64,000 nucleotides of DNA. Origin: CAWAHD01 sp963781785. GTDB taxonomy: Bacteria; Planctomycetota; Planctomycetia; Isosphaerales; Isosphaeraceae. Shown piece after piece: positions 19,448 through 29,106 of the stretch. The stretch covers positions 2,480,001 to 2,544,000 of the forward strand of contig CAWAHD010000005.1 of NCBI GenBank assembly GCA_963781785.1, read 5' to 3'. Positions within the stretch are counted from its first letter, which is position 1. Each line of letters opens with the position of its first letter. The translations under genes were made by a program, and so were the position numbers. The notes under the pieces were generated by a model. That model saw only the letters and a program-made list of their open reading frames with translations. It had not been told where the DNA came from and ran no database searches.

Positions 19448-19888
19448 ATGGCCGATCCCACGACGATGACGCCATCCGATATCGCCGAAGAACACGCAAC
19501 CGAAGCGCACGCTCCGTACCTGGCAGTCTGGGCAGCGCTGGCGGTCTTGACCGGCATCGAATATTTCTACGCGTACTTCCTCAAGGATTTCTTTGTGATC
19601 CTTGTCCTGGGACTCTTATTCTGGGCGATCATCAAGGCCGGGCTGGTGGGTTGGTATTTCATGCACCTCAAGTTCGAGGGAAACTGGGTGTATATCATGA
19701 TCGTCCCCGCCTGCATTCTGGCGACGATTCTTGTGATGGCGCTCATGCCCGACATGGCGATGAAACCGGAAGACGACGAGACCCCGGTCGACGTGTCGTC
19801 GTATGTGGTCCCGGCGGGATCCATCCCGGATTCGCTCGCTAACCTCGGCGAGAGCCGCGTTTTGTTTCCCCCTTTGTTAAGGGCTTAG
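19448..19888 (+). CDS. coxD: cytochrome c oxidase subunit IV family protein
   Basis: Small bacterial oxidase subunit IV, with three membrane helices: YLAVWAALAVLTGIEYFYAY, FFVILVLGLLFWAIIKAGLV and VYIMIVPACILATILVMALM. The motif KAGLVGWYFMHLKFEGNW is the conserved prokaryotic COX4 loop. A 40-residue hydrophilic tail follows the last helix and its final residues (ESRVLFPPLLRA) look unrelated to the family, so the stop may have been pushed downstream. It starts 69 bp after coxC (GGAGG upstream) and belongs to the same operon. Confidence 0.88.
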   Translation: MADPTTMTPSDIAEEHATEAHAPYLAVWAALAVLTGIEYFYAYFLKDFFVILVLGLLFWAIIKAGLVGWYFMHLKFEGNWVYIMIVPACILATILVMALMPDMAMKPEDDETPVDVSSYVVPAGSIPDSLANLGESRVLFPPLLRA

Positions 19889-19968
19889 AGAGAGGGTTTT
19901 TCGACAACTGCCACGCAGGCCATCGGCCTCGGCACAACCGACCGGCGGCCGATCCATTTTTTCTGGCT

Positions 19969-20001
19969 CCCTCTCCCTGGGGAGAGGGCTGGGGTGAGGG
20001 G
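19969..20001. repeat. short palindromic repeat
   Basis: CCCTCTCC (19,969-19,976), CTGG, GGAGAGGG (19,981-19,988), then CTGGGGTGAGGG. This hairpin-plus-tail pattern is a dispersed intergenic motif in many GC-rich genomes. It lies right after the oxidase subunit IV gene and could terminate the cox transcript. A degenerate relative (GCCCCGCCGGGGAGAGCCC...GGGTGAGGGG) follows coxA at about 16,235-16,280. Confidence 0.5.
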
Positions 20002-20039
20002 CCAGCGCCACCGAGAGCCTTCTCGACCTGAATCGGCCG

Positions 20040-21251
20040 ATGCGCAACCAAGCCACCCGGCTCGCCAGCGAGCCTCGGTGGGACTCAACATCAAACTTTC
20101 ATCAACCCATCCCCACCGTGACCACGTCTTATCGTCTCGGCGTCCAGATCGTAGTCACTACGATTCTGATCTCGGCGTGCGGGGTCGTGGCCCTGAGCCG
20201 GCCCCCCGCGGCTCCGGTCCGCGCCGGCCAGGAACTTCCCTCCGGCAGTTTCCCGGTCGGGGCCTTCCAGTTCACCGAGAGATCGGGCCGTCAGATCGAC
20301 CAGGTCGACCTGGAAGACCGCGTCTGGATCGCCGCCTTCATTTTCACGCGCTGCCCCCTGTCGTGCCCGCGCATCTCGGGAGTGATGAAAGGCTTGCAGG
20401 GCCGTCTCGCCAGGACGAACGTCCAGCTTGTGAGCATCTCGGTCGACCCGGAGCACGATACCCCGGCGGTTTTGACCGAGTATGCCGCGCGGTTCGAAGC
20501 ATCTCCGGAAAGGTGGTGGTTCCTGACCGGCCCCAAGCCGGCCATCTACGACATGGTCCAGAACCGCTTCAAGCTGGGACTGATGGAACCAACGCCGGCC
20601 GACCGAGCCGCGGGTTCCGAATCGATCATTCACAGCGACCGTCTCGCCCTGGTGGACCGCGGTCAGATCGTCGGTTTTTTTGACAGCTCCGACTCGCAGT
20701 CCCTCGATGCTCTGGTTTCCAGAGCGAGTCGACTGAGTCTCCCCTCCTGGGTCCGGATGCTGCCGGCCGTAAATGCAGGCCTGAATTCGCTGTGCGCCGC
20801 CTTCTTGCTCGCCGGATGGGCTCTCATCCGCAGACGGCAGTTTTCGTTCGATAAGGACCCGGCTTCGTTCGACCAACCACGACCCCGCCTGGCATTGATC
20901 GATCAACCGGCCGTTCGCGCGCACTCGACCTGCATGCTTCTTGCCGTCGTCACCTCGGCCGTATTCCTCACGTGTTACCTGGTCTATCATAGCCAGGCGG
21001 GCAGCGTCTCGTTTCCGCATCCAGGGCTCATGAAGAAGATCTATTTGACGATCTTGACCTCTCACACACTCCTTGCTGTTGCCGTCGTGCCACTGGTCAT
21101 CACGACGTTGATCCGTGCCCTGAGACGCAATTTCCCGCGGCATCTCGCCATCGCTCAACTTACTTTTCCCATCTGGCTTTACGTCTCGATCACCGGAGTG
21201 GTGATCTACCTGCTGCTGTACCATCTGCCCGCGCCGGCGAGCGGGGGTTAG
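20040..21251 (+). CDS. SCO1/SenC copper chaperone fused to DUF420 membrane domain
   Basis: Inserts copper into the CuA site of subunit II. After an N-terminal anchor (GVQIVVTTILISACGVVALS) comes a thioredoxin-fold SCO domain (~70-235). It contains the copper-binding CPLSC (~105-109), the PEHDTPAVL block and the third ligand His in SIIHSDRLALVD. The C-terminal ~150 residues hold four membrane helices with the DUF420 pattern (VFLTCYLVYHSQAG, LTSHTLLAVAVVPLVI, WLYVSITGVVIYLLLYH). Both halves occur separately elsewhere; the fusion next to a cox operon supports a joint assembly role. The start is uncertain: GTG near 20,117 is an alternative. Confidence 0.9.
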   Translation: MRNQATRLASEPRWDSTSNFHQPIPTVTTSYRLGVQIVVTTILISACGVVALSRPPAAPVRAGQELPSGSFPVGAFQFTERSGRQIDQVDLEDRVWIAAFIFTRCPLSCPRISGVMKGLQGRLARTNVQLVSISVDPEHDTPAVLTEYAARFEASPERWWFLTGPKPAIYDMVQNRFKLGLMEPTPADRAAGSESIIHSDRLALVDRGQIVGFFDSSDSQSLDALVSRASRLSLPSWVRMLPAVNAGLNSLCAAFLLAGWALIRRRQFSFDKDPASFDQPRPRLALIDQPAVRAHSTCMLLAVVTSAVFLTCYLVYHSQAGSVSFPHPGLMKKIYLTILTSHTLLAVAVVPLVITTLIRALRRNFPRHLAIAQLTFPIWLYVSITGVVIYLLLYHLPAPASGG

Positions 21252-21389
21252 CCCCTGCATCCGGTTGGGTCGTTGCGGTGTTCGCTCCCCGCCCGGATTC
21301 CGTGTGACATCGGCGTTGCTTCCGGCCCTATGATGATGGGAAGGCGAACGAGGTCAGCCATCGGTCTCAGCAGCCGGAGATCGCCCGGG

Positions 21390-24300
21390 ATGACTCAGCT
21401 TGGCAAGGGCGCGATCGACCAGCGTGATACCCCGACCCGGCACGAGCAGGAGTCGGTTCCGCCGGCGGATTCCGCCGCCGTACTGGCCGGAATTCTCGAC
21501 GGCTACATGGCCGATCTCCATGCCGGCAAGTCCCCGGATCGGAACGGGCTGCTGTCCGCCCATCCTGCGCTGGCCTCGCAGCTCGAAGCGTGCTTGGCCG
21601 GCATCGACTTCGTCCATCAGGCGGCCGGCTCGGCCGCCCTGAAGCCGGCGACATTGGGCGAGTTCCAGATCCTCCGCGAGCTCGGCCGAGGCGGCATGGG
21701 CGTCGTCTACGAGGCCGAGCAGACGTCGCTTCACCGCAAGGTGGCGCTCAAGGTTCTCCGGTTCGGGGCCGTTGCTGATGTCGAAGCGATGCAGCGGTTC
21801 CGCCGCGAGGCCGAGACCGTGGCCCGGCTGCACCACACCAACATCGTGCCGATCTTCGCTGTCGGATGCGAGCGCGGCGTGCATTACTACGCCATGCAGT
21901 TCATCGAGGGGCGCAGCCTTGCGGACGTCCTGGCTGATTCACGCCGAACCGGAAGTTTGCCGTCGCCGCAAACGGTTGCCGGCTGGGGCCTCCAGGCCGC
22001 CGAGGCGCTGGCCCATGCGCACCAGCGCGGGGTCATTCACCGCGACATCAAGCCCTCCAACCTGCTGCTCGACCCCGAGGGGGTCGTTTGGCTGACCGAT
22101 TTCGGTCTGGCCAAGCGCGTCGACGAGGCGACACTCACCATGAGCGGCGCCCTCATGGGGACGCCGCGGTACATGAGTCCCGAGCAGGCCGAGTCGATGA
22201 AGCGTCCCGTCGATCACCGGACCGACCTGTACAGCCTGGGCGCCACACTGTACGAGCTCGCCACGGGCCGGCCCGTCTTCGAGTCGGCGACGCCGCACGG
22301 CATCATCGAGCGAATCCTGAACGAGCAGCCGGCGCGGCCGAGGCAAATCCGGCCTGAGCTGCCCCGGGACCTTGAGACGATCATCCTCGCTTGCCTCGCC
22401 AAGGATCCCTCCCAGCGATACCAGACGGCCCACGCACTCGCAGGCGACCTGCGGGCCGTCCTCGATGGGCGGGCGATCCAGGCGCGACGCATCCCGTTTC
22501 GTGAGCGCATGACACGGTACGTCCGAAAGCGGAAGAAGGCGATCAGCCAGAGTTCCCTGGTCATCGCGGCAACCGCTTTGTTGATCGTCGGCTCCTTCCT
22601 GGGCTGGCGGTTGTACCGCGACGCACGGCTGGGCCGCGTGTTGCTGTCGACCGACGGCCCGTCCCTGACAGCCCAGGTTCTCTCCGAGTCGGGCGAGGAA
22701 CCGATCGGCGAGCCGTTCGCGGTCGGCACGCGCACCGTCGCGGCCCTGCCGGCGGCCCGATATCGTCTGCGCGTCGAGGGGCCAGGAGTTCTGAGTCAAA
22801 CCTACTATTTCGCAGTCGGCCGCGGCGAGCTGGGCACCTACCGCCTGGCCGCTCCGGAAAACCGCCTGCTGGGGCAGGAGCCGATCCCGTACGCGTTCGC
22901 CTCCGACGCACTGATGCTCTCCCCGCGCAAGGCCGATTTCGTGGAATGGAAAGGCCTGACGCTCTTGCGGCGCGATGGTGCGTCCGGCAAGCCGATCTGG
23001 GACGCGTCGCGACCCGTGAAACCCTGGGAGCCAGAGCACGACCCGGTCGCGTGGATGCGGCGGTTGTCCTATCTCGGCGACGAGACACGGCCCGGCACGC
23101 TGGTCCAGCCCGCCCCGGACCTCGACGGCGACGGCACAGCCGACATCATTTGGACGTTTCGAGTCACGCCGTCGCTCCTGGCACTCTCAGGTAAGGACGG
23201 GTCAATGCTCTGGACGTATACAGCCCAGTCTGACGGCCCCGGCGGGCCGGACCGTCATGGCCCGGCATGGCCCCAGTCAGTCGAGCACGTTCCCCGCCAG
23301 GGCCGAGTTCTCGGCTCACCATCGCTGCGAGACGTCGACGGCGACGGAGTCGCGGACCTCATCGCCGCGTTCGTCCAATTCGAAGACGGTCCGCCGGTGC
23401 TCCGGCCTCCCGGACCGAATCCGAACTCCGCCACGATCGAATCGGACGAATGGGCCCACCGCGGCCGGCGCGTGGTCGCGGCCGTCTCGGGACGCTCGGG
23501 ACGAGCCCTGTGGAGCCATCCGATCGATCGGACCACGACGACGCTGCTCAAACATTCCTTTGACCGCGGGGCTATCTTGATCGGCGGTCGGGGAGCTTCG
23601 AAGGTCGCGTTCGCCGCCGACGCCCAGTGGATCGGCCTCGACCTCTCCAGCGGCAAACCTCGGGGCCAGCCAATCGACCTGGGGTTCGTGCCCGTCCGCC
23701 CGGTCCAGTATGTGGACCTGGACGGCGACGGCGAACCCGAAGTTCTGGCGCTCGGGCCGGGCCCCTCGCCCAACCAGCAGACGCTGGTGGTGTTCTCGTC
23801 TAGGACAGGTCGCCAGACTTGGTCGCAGACAATCCGCGCCCAATACGAGTCGCCCCTGATCAACCCTCCCCCCAACTGGCCGGTCGTCTCCGACCTGGAT
23901 GGCGACGGCCGACCCGAGATCGTGGTCGCCGACTCCGGCCCGATCGGGAAGGGGGATGATTATCGGGGCGTCCGGCTGCTCGAAGGTGCTTCGGGAGCGG
24001 AGCGATGGGTTCGGCCGCTGCATCCCAAGGGGCCGATCTTCGCCCCCTTCGCGATGTTCCAGGATGGACTGGCTCAGGTCATCGACACACCGGACATCGA
24101 CGGCGACGGCACGCGCGACCTGGTGGCCGTCTCGCGGTTCGACGGCAAACATCCGTTCGCTGCGCAGGAGCCGCTGAGTCTCTACGCCGACGCGATCTCC
24201 GGCAAGGATGGTCATTCGCTCTGGTGGTGGCATTCCGACGTCAGTGTGGGTTTCTGGGGTCCGTCGATCCTGATCTGGCCTCCGTTCTTGTGGGGACGAG

Positions 24301-26693
24301 CGGAGGACGGCTGGCCGATGCTCGCGGTGCCCTTGGGCGGCACCAAGCCGACGGCGGACGGCCAATCGCACCCCGACCCTCATCGCGAGCCACCGCGGGT
24401 CCATTTCCTCTCGCTCGCCGACGGCCGTGAGCTGCACGCGATCGACGGGCTCTCCTGGCCCAAGCCGGCCGACCTGGACGGCGATGGCCTGGCAGACCTC
24501 TGGGGCTCGGTCGACGGCAGGCTGCAAGCGTACCACGGCGAAACGCCCGAAGTGTGGCGAGCGCTGGGGCGTTGCCAAAAAGCGGGTGATCTCGATGGCG
24601 ACGGAATCGCCGACGTGCTCAGCGCTGACCTGCAAATCCGGCCGGACATCGACGAAGAGTCCAGAAAAACCCTCACCGCCGTCGCCCACTCGGGAGGGGA
24701 TGGACGGATCCTCTGGCGGAGCCGGCTCGACTTCCAGGGACCTTGGTCTGAACAATTTGTCGAGGGCGAGCCGGGCTACACGCTCTCCACTTTCCCACTT
24801 CCCGGTGGTGACTTCGACGGAGACGGCACGCTTGATGTCATCGTCACCTGGAGCCGAGCCTTTAATAACTACATACGCACGCCGGCGGCTTTGCCTCTGG
24901 AAGTCCTGAGCGGAAGGTCGGGGCGGCCACTCTGGCCGGCAGTCCCCTTGGCGCTGGGCTTCGAGGCCACCGGATACTCCGAGATCACGAGCAGCGACCT
25001 CCGCGCCTGCGAGCCTCGAGAACCGATGGACCTGATCGTACGGCACCAAAGCCCCTTCGCGCCGCCGACATCGGCCCGGAGCGTGATGAGCTCCCAGCAG
25101 GACCGATTGGCCCGCGTATCGGGGCGCGACGGACACGTGATCTGGGATGTATTGCTCATGGACCGGAAGGGAGGGACGCTGACTGACGTCCCCACGCGCA
25201 CCCACGAGTTCGGCGATTTTGATGGTGACGGCGGCCTGGACGTTGTCGTGCTGCTTCAGACAGATGGGCTTCCTGAGCCTGGCTTCGAATGGTGTGCAGT
25301 CTCACTCCGGGACGGCAAGACGCTCTGGTCGCACGCGGCCCCGTTCCACCCCAAGGCGTACCCGGTGGTCACGGTCGGCGACCTGGACGGTGACGGTCGG
25401 CCCGAGATCGTCGTGAGGGACCAGCTCTTCGGGAACGCTCAGGGCCAGGTCGCGGTGACCGTGCTGGATGGCCGTGACGGCCGAGAGCGCTGGACCTGGC
25501 GCGGTGGCGGCTTCTCGGACGCGATCAATCCGGATCCGCGCGACGTGTGCCTGGCCGAACTCGAAGCAAAGGGAGCTCGCGACGTCTGCGTCAATGTCCG
25601 CATTTCCGACCTCCGCCAGCGAGTCGTGGTCCTCGACGCAACGGGACGGGAGCGAGCAGGGCGCGAGCTGAAGGGCGTGTCAGCGAGCACTCTCACGCCT
25701 GCGGACCTTGATGGCGACGGCCACGACGAGCTGCTGTTCCAGGACGACGACCGCCTCCGCGCCGTGCGGCGTAACCTCCAGGACCTGTGGACCTGGCCGA
25801 CTCGCGAGTCGGTCCGGGAGGTCATCCCCGCCCGGGAGGGTCAACCGGCCGTTGTCGTGCTCGGCTCGATGGTCGGTCTCGACGGCGCGACCGGGCGCCC
25901 GCGGTGGGCCGGCCACGGTTCGACCGTGGTGCTAGACCCTGGGAATTCCAGGCAACCGCCGCGCCTGCTCTCCGAATCGGACGACGCCACGGTTTGTCGC
26001 TTGGCCCTGCCCACGACACCGGAGGGGATATACCAGCAATCCCACGGGACACCCAGCGCACACCGGTTCGCCTCTGACGACCCGCGCTGGGCGCGTCCGC
26101 TGCCCTGGGGCTCGCCGAACGGCCCCATCTGGCCTGGCCTGCTGTATCAAACTGGCGGCCTCGCTTTGATCAACGTCGTCGTGCCACTGGCGGTTCTCAG
26201 GTTGGCGACTCGCCGGCGGATCTGGGGCATGCGGCTGCTCCTGGCATTGCCGGTCGTCGTGGCGATTCCGATGGCGGTATCCCAGATGTTCCGCTACTTG
26301 ACCCCGGTGCAATTGTCTGCAAGCACGCTGGTGGGAATTCCCGTCCTGGAATATGCGGGCGCCGCGCTGCGGAGCATCCTCGATCGGCGCTGGAAGCGGC
26401 TCGCCGTTCGGGTTGGCCTGACGGCCCTCGCCACGGTCGCGATCGGGATCGTTTGGTTGTGGTCCGACATGCGGGCGATGCCGGCGACCGAGCATTACAC
26501 GTGGTCGGGGTGGTATCTGGTCGCCATACCGGGAGCTTATCTCGTCGGGGTGCTGGCGTGCATCATGTGGATAGCGCGGGGCGGATTCCGGCTCATGCGG
26601 GGGCTGGCACGGCGGGCTGCTGCGGCGTCGGTCGCGAGCGAACGGTGGGGCCGCGATTCAACACGACTTGGTCAGAAACTCCGCCCGGAATAA
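21390..26693 (+). CDS. serine/threonine protein kinase fused to FG-GAP repeats and a C-terminal membrane domain
   Basis: About 1767 aa. The kinase domain (~95-365) has GRGGMGVVYEAE, VALKVL (Lys), IHRDIKPSNLLL, TDFGLAK and a GTPRYMSPEQ activation segment, all intact. One membrane helix follows (~388-409). A very large segment (~570-1450) contains at least eleven D-x-D-G-D-G calcium-binding FG-GAP/VCBS motifs (for example DLDGDGTADIIW, DVDGDGVADLIA and DFDGDGGLDVVV), forming one or more beta-propellers, probably extracytoplasmic. The C-terminus has about four further membrane helices (~1580-1737). The plan suggests signalling from an outer sensor to a cytoplasmic kinase, though the C-terminal helices are unusual. 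The start at 21,390 has GGAGAT upstream and is preferred to 21,273. Confidence 0.9.
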   Translation: MTQLGKGAIDQRDTPTRHEQESVPPADSAAVLAGILDGYMADLHAGKSPDRNGLLSAHPALASQLEACLAGIDFVHQAAGSAALKPATLGEFQILRELGRGGMGVVYEAEQTSLHRKVALKVLRFGAVADVEAMQRFRREAETVARLHHTNIVPIFAVGCERGVHYYAMQFIEGRSLADVLADSRRTGSLPSPQTVAGWGLQAAEALAHAHQRGVIHRDIKPSNLLLDPEGVVWLTDFGLAKRVDEATLTMSGALMGTPRYMSPEQAESMKRPVDHRTDLYSLGATLYELATGRPVFESATPHGIIERILNEQPARPRQIRPELPRDLETIILACLAKDPSQRYQTAHALAGDLRAVLDGRAIQARRIPFRERMTRYVRKRKKAISQSSLVIAATALLIVGSFLGWRLYRDARLGRVLLSTDGPSLTAQVLSESGEEPIGEPFAVGTRTVAALPAARYRLRVEGPGVLSQTYYFAVGRGELGTYRLAAPENRLLGQEPIPYAFASDALMLSPRKADFVEWKGLTLLRRDGASGKPIWDASRPVKPWEPEHDPVAWMRRLSYLGDETRPGTLVQPAPDLDGDGTADIIWTFRVTPSLLALSGKDGSMLWTYTAQSDGPGGPDRHGPAWPQSVEHVPRQGRVLGSPSLRDVDGDGVADLIAAFVQFEDGPPVLRPPGPNPNSATIESDEWAHRGRRVVAAVSGRSGRALWSHPIDRTTTTLLKHSFDRGAILIGGRGASKVAFAADAQWIGLDLSSGKPRGQPIDLGFVPVRPVQYVDLDGDGEPEVLALGPGPSPNQQTLVVFSSRTGRQTWSQTIRAQYESPLINPPPNWPVVSDLDGDGRPEIVVADSGPIGKGDDYRGVRLLEGASGAERWVRPLHPKGPIFAPFAMFQDGLAQVIDTPDIDGDGTRDLVAVSRFDGKHPFAAQEPLSLYADAISGKDGHSLWWWHSDVSVGFWGPSILIWPPFLWGRAEDGWPMLAVPLGGTKPTADGQSHPDPHREPPRVHFLSLADGRELHAIDGLSWPKPADLDGDGLADLWGSVDGRLQAYHGETPEVWRALGRCQKAGDLDGDGIADVLSADLQIRPDIDEESRKTLTAVAHSGGDGRILWRSRLDFQGPWSEQFVEGEPGYTLSTFPLPGGDFDGDGTLDVIVTWSRAFNNYIRTPAALPLEVLSGRSGRPLWPAVPLALGFEATGYSEITSSDLRACEPREPMDLIVRHQSPFAPPTSARSVMSSQQDRLARVSGRDGHVIWDVLLMDRKGGTLTDVPTRTHEFGDFDGDGGLDVVVLLQTDGLPEPGFEWCAVSLRDGKTLWSHAAPFHPKAYPVVTVGDLDGDGRPEIVVRDQLFGNAQGQVAVTVLDGRDGRERWTWRGGGFSDAINPDPRDVCLAELEAKGARDVCVNVRISDLRQRVVVLDATGRERAGRELKGVSASTLTPADLDGDGHDELLFQDDDRLRAVRRNLQDLWTWPTRESVREVIPAREGQPAVVVLGSMVGLDGATGRPRWAGHGSTVVLDPGNSRQPPRLLSESDDATVCRLALPTTPEGIYQQSHGTPSAHRFASDDPRWARPLPWGSPNGPIWPGLLYQTGGLALINVVVPLAVLRLATRRRIWGMRLLLALPVVVAIPMAVSQMFRYLTPVQLSASTLVGIPVLEYAGAALRSILDRRWKRLAVRVGLTALATVAIGIVWLWSDMRAMPATEHYTWSGWYLVAIPGAYLVGVLACIMWIARGGFRLMRGLARRAAAASVASERWGRDSTRLGQKLRPE

Positions 26694-26819
26694 CCGATTC
26701 GGCGGACTCCACGACGTTTTCTCGGTCGACCAAGTTTGTGCGTATCCTTCGGGCTCCGCAGCAACTGACTTCGCCGGTGGAAACGTGGCTCGAAGGACCG
26801 AGTCCGCTATCATGGTGGG

Positions 26820-27476
26820 CTAAAGTTCGGACGAAAACCCGAGTTGCTCACGGAAGTCCATCTGCACGCCCCACGACTCCAAGATCGGTACTTCAGAGCG
26901 CTGGCCGCGGCCTCCCTGCCCCTCTGAGGTGAAAAGAGGCGGATAAAAGAAAAAGCATCGGTCACCGTGGAGGTTGGTCACGTCCGACTCCCAGCCCGGC
27001 CATCGAATCCATTCATAATATTGATCCAGCTTGCCGCCAAAAGCCCAGAGGAGGAACTCTGAAAAGCCGTGGTCTAGCGACTCCCACTTCAATGTGTCGG
27101 GCGCGAAATAGTAGACGTCCTTCAGGCGTGGCCCCAAGGCGCCGCCGTTGATGGCGAAAAACCCGCCGACGGCGTCGTCCCCCACCAGATAGAAGCCGTC
27201 AGCCCGGCCCCCGTTCCAGCCAGGCAGCGTGCGCGTCAATCGCTGATGACCGGAGCCCAGCAGTCGGAGCCAGCCACCATCGACCAGAATGCCGCCGGTG
27301 TCGTGGACAATCGCACCAAGCGGCGATCGCGTGCTAACCTGCGTCTGCAAAAGCGCGTCGTCGCGAGCAACCGACGGTGGGAGCAATTCGACGGGCCGAA
27401 CAGCTTTCGCGACCCACTCCTGGATGAGCGGAAAGGCCGGTTCGTCGACGTTGATCAGCTCCTGCAATGTACGCAT
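26820..27476 (-). CDS. DUF2625 family protein
   Basis: 218 aa matching DUF2625 from start to end: MRTLQELINVDEPAFPLIQE, TRSPLGAIVHDTGGILVDGG, WLRLLGSGHQRLTRTLP, GFYLVGDDAVGGFFAINGG, VYYFAPDTLKWESL and the closing WIRWPGWESDV..LHGDR. The function of the family is not established. There is no signal peptide. The start is the ATG at 27,476 rather than the TTG at 27,485. It converges with the kinase gene. Confidence 0.88.
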   Translation of the reverse strand: MRTLQELINVDEPAFPLIQEWVAKAVRPVELLPPSVARDDALLQTQVSTRSPLGAIVHDTGGILVDGGWLRLLGSGHQRLTRTLPGWNGGRADGFYLVGDDAVGGFFAINGGALGPRLKDVYYFAPDTLKWESLDHGFSEFLLWAFGGKLDQYYEWIRWPGWESDVTNLHGDRCFFFYPPLFTSEGQGGRGQRSEVPILESWGVQMDFREQLGFSSEL

Positions 27477-27637
27477 CGTTTGCAATGCCCCTCAACATTC
27501 TCACCCGAACGTCACGAACATTTCCAGGCACTTGCTTTTCTGACCATCGGCGCAGAATCTTGAGCAGGACCGAATGCTCATCGCGGACCCCTGATACCAC
27601 CTGTCGCAGTTGGTCACCCTCTACCGGGGAGAGAGCC

Positions 27638-29015
27638 ATGACGAGAGTCCCATTCATCGCGGTCGCGGGAGTCGCGGTCTCGATCGTCGCGCTGCAAGCG
27701 GTCAGTGCGTCTGCGCAAGAACCGCGGCCGAGTGAGCCAGCGCCGCTCAGAATCAAAACGCTCAGGGCCAACGCCCGGCGCAAGAGTCCCCTCCTCGGGT
27801 TGCGGGCGAGGACGCCCCGCAGGCGCTCGAATTGCTTGCCCTGATCCTCGGACGCGGCGCAAGGCAGCTCGAGCCGGCCGAGCTCGCCGGAATGGCGGCC
27901 GGGAGCAATCCCGCTGTGCTCACGCTCGAGCAGGCGTATTCACTGACACTCATCCGCGGCCGCAATCCCGCCGGCGTGCTCGCAGTGGGCCGGGGGAATC
28001 TCTTCGATCCCATGGCTCTGGACGAAGAGGCCAGACGCGCAGGCGCCCGGATTTCGGCCGGTTCCGTGACGAGTTCTACTCCAGCATTTTTCGTGATCCC
28101 GCGCCAGGCTTCTTGATGGCGCTCAAACACCGCCAAGCGCTGGATTCAACGCGAAACCAGGTGGCCCTGACCGAGAATATCCGCCGGCTCTTCGACGAGC
28201 TCATTCACGGCGAGGCGTCGGGAGTCAGTCAGTTGCAGCTCGAGCAAGTGGACCAGTACCTTCTGGTGTCGCGGCAAAGCCTCGACATCGAATTGAGCAG
28301 CTATCGCTCGGCGGTTGACGAGCTGAAGGTGTCCCTGGGCCTGCCGCCGAGCACGCCCATCGTACTCGACGAGCGCATTCTGCAGCCCTTTGTCAAGGCT
28401 TTCAGCAGCATCGACATCTGGCAGCGCAATCCCCGGCGCCAGTTGGGAACGCTGCGCGCGCTGCATGACCGGCTGCCGAAGCTGGACGACGTGTCTGTCG
28501 GCGGACGTTCCGTCGCCCAGGTCGCGGATGGAAGGATCCCCGAGGCGGAGTTTCTGCGGGCGTGCCTGGAAGCCGCAGGCAAGCGACTGATGGTTTTCAA
28601 GGACGAACCGCCCCAGCGGGATGTGCGTAACGCTCTGGAGCTGCGGATCAGGAAGCTGGCTCGCGGTCTGATCCTGACGCATCGGAATTATGACGTTCAG
28701 CGCAAGGCGCTGGAGCTCAGCTTGCGCGAGGTTGGGCAACAGTCCGAGCAGCTCATCAACCCGCCCGCCGGAGGCACCTCCGCACTCGCCCAGTCCGTGA
28801 ACGCCGCGCTGCATGTCTCGGGAGTGCTGCAAGCCCAGAGCCGGTTGTATCGCGGCCGGACCGAGCTCGTTTCCCAGTGGCTTGAATTCAAGGAACAAAG
28901 CGTGGCGCTCCACCGAGAGCTGGGCAGCCTGCCGTACGACAACTGGGAAGCCTTTCATCGGTCGTTTCTTCCCGATGGCGGCGGGGACGCTAGGGCGCCA
29001 TCACCGCCGAAGTAA
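27638..29015 (+). CDS. TolC-like outer-membrane efflux protein (two frameshifts)
   Basis: Probable outer-membrane channel component. ATG 27,638 with GGGGAGAG upstream gives a signal peptide (FIAVAGVAVSIVALQAVSASAQ). The frame is lost near 27,725-27,735 and continues one base off through SPPRVAGEDAPQALELLA and NPAVLTLEQAYSLTLIRGR. It is lost again at GG 28,049-28,050, where GGG would restore ARDFGRFRDEFYSS. The remaining ~320 residues are helical coiled coil with the TolC-family run NIRRLFDELIHGEASGVSQL...YRSAVDELKVSLGLPPSTPI. Both shifts need one extra base. No transporter is adjacent; the HlyD-type adaptor at 7-9 kb could be a partner (inference). Confidence 0.7.
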
Positions 29016-29039
29016 ATGAGCTCGAGCGGGGTGAGTGAC

Positions 29040-29084
29040 GAGCGAGAAACTCCAGACGTGTCTCACCCCTGGAGAAACTCGCTC
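29040..29084. terminator. bidirectional hairpin between convergent genes
   Basis: Arms GAGCGAG-AAA-CTCCAG (29,040-29,055) and CTGGAG-AAA-CTCGCTC (29,069-29,084) pair as two stems around an AAA/AAA internal loop, with a 13-nt apical loop. It sits between the ends of the TolC-like gene (plus) and the hydrolase gene (minus), and could stop transcription from both sides. There is no T-tract, so rho-independent activity is uncertain. Confidence 0.45.
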
Positions 29085-29106
29085 CCATGGGTTCCTCCGA
29101 AGTCTC

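Noticed and set aside
23316..25205. 629-aa minus-strand ORF opposite the kinase/FG-GAP gene
   Set aside because: Arg/Asp-rich mirror of the DGDGD-coding repeats; no domain, and the plus strand is well supported.
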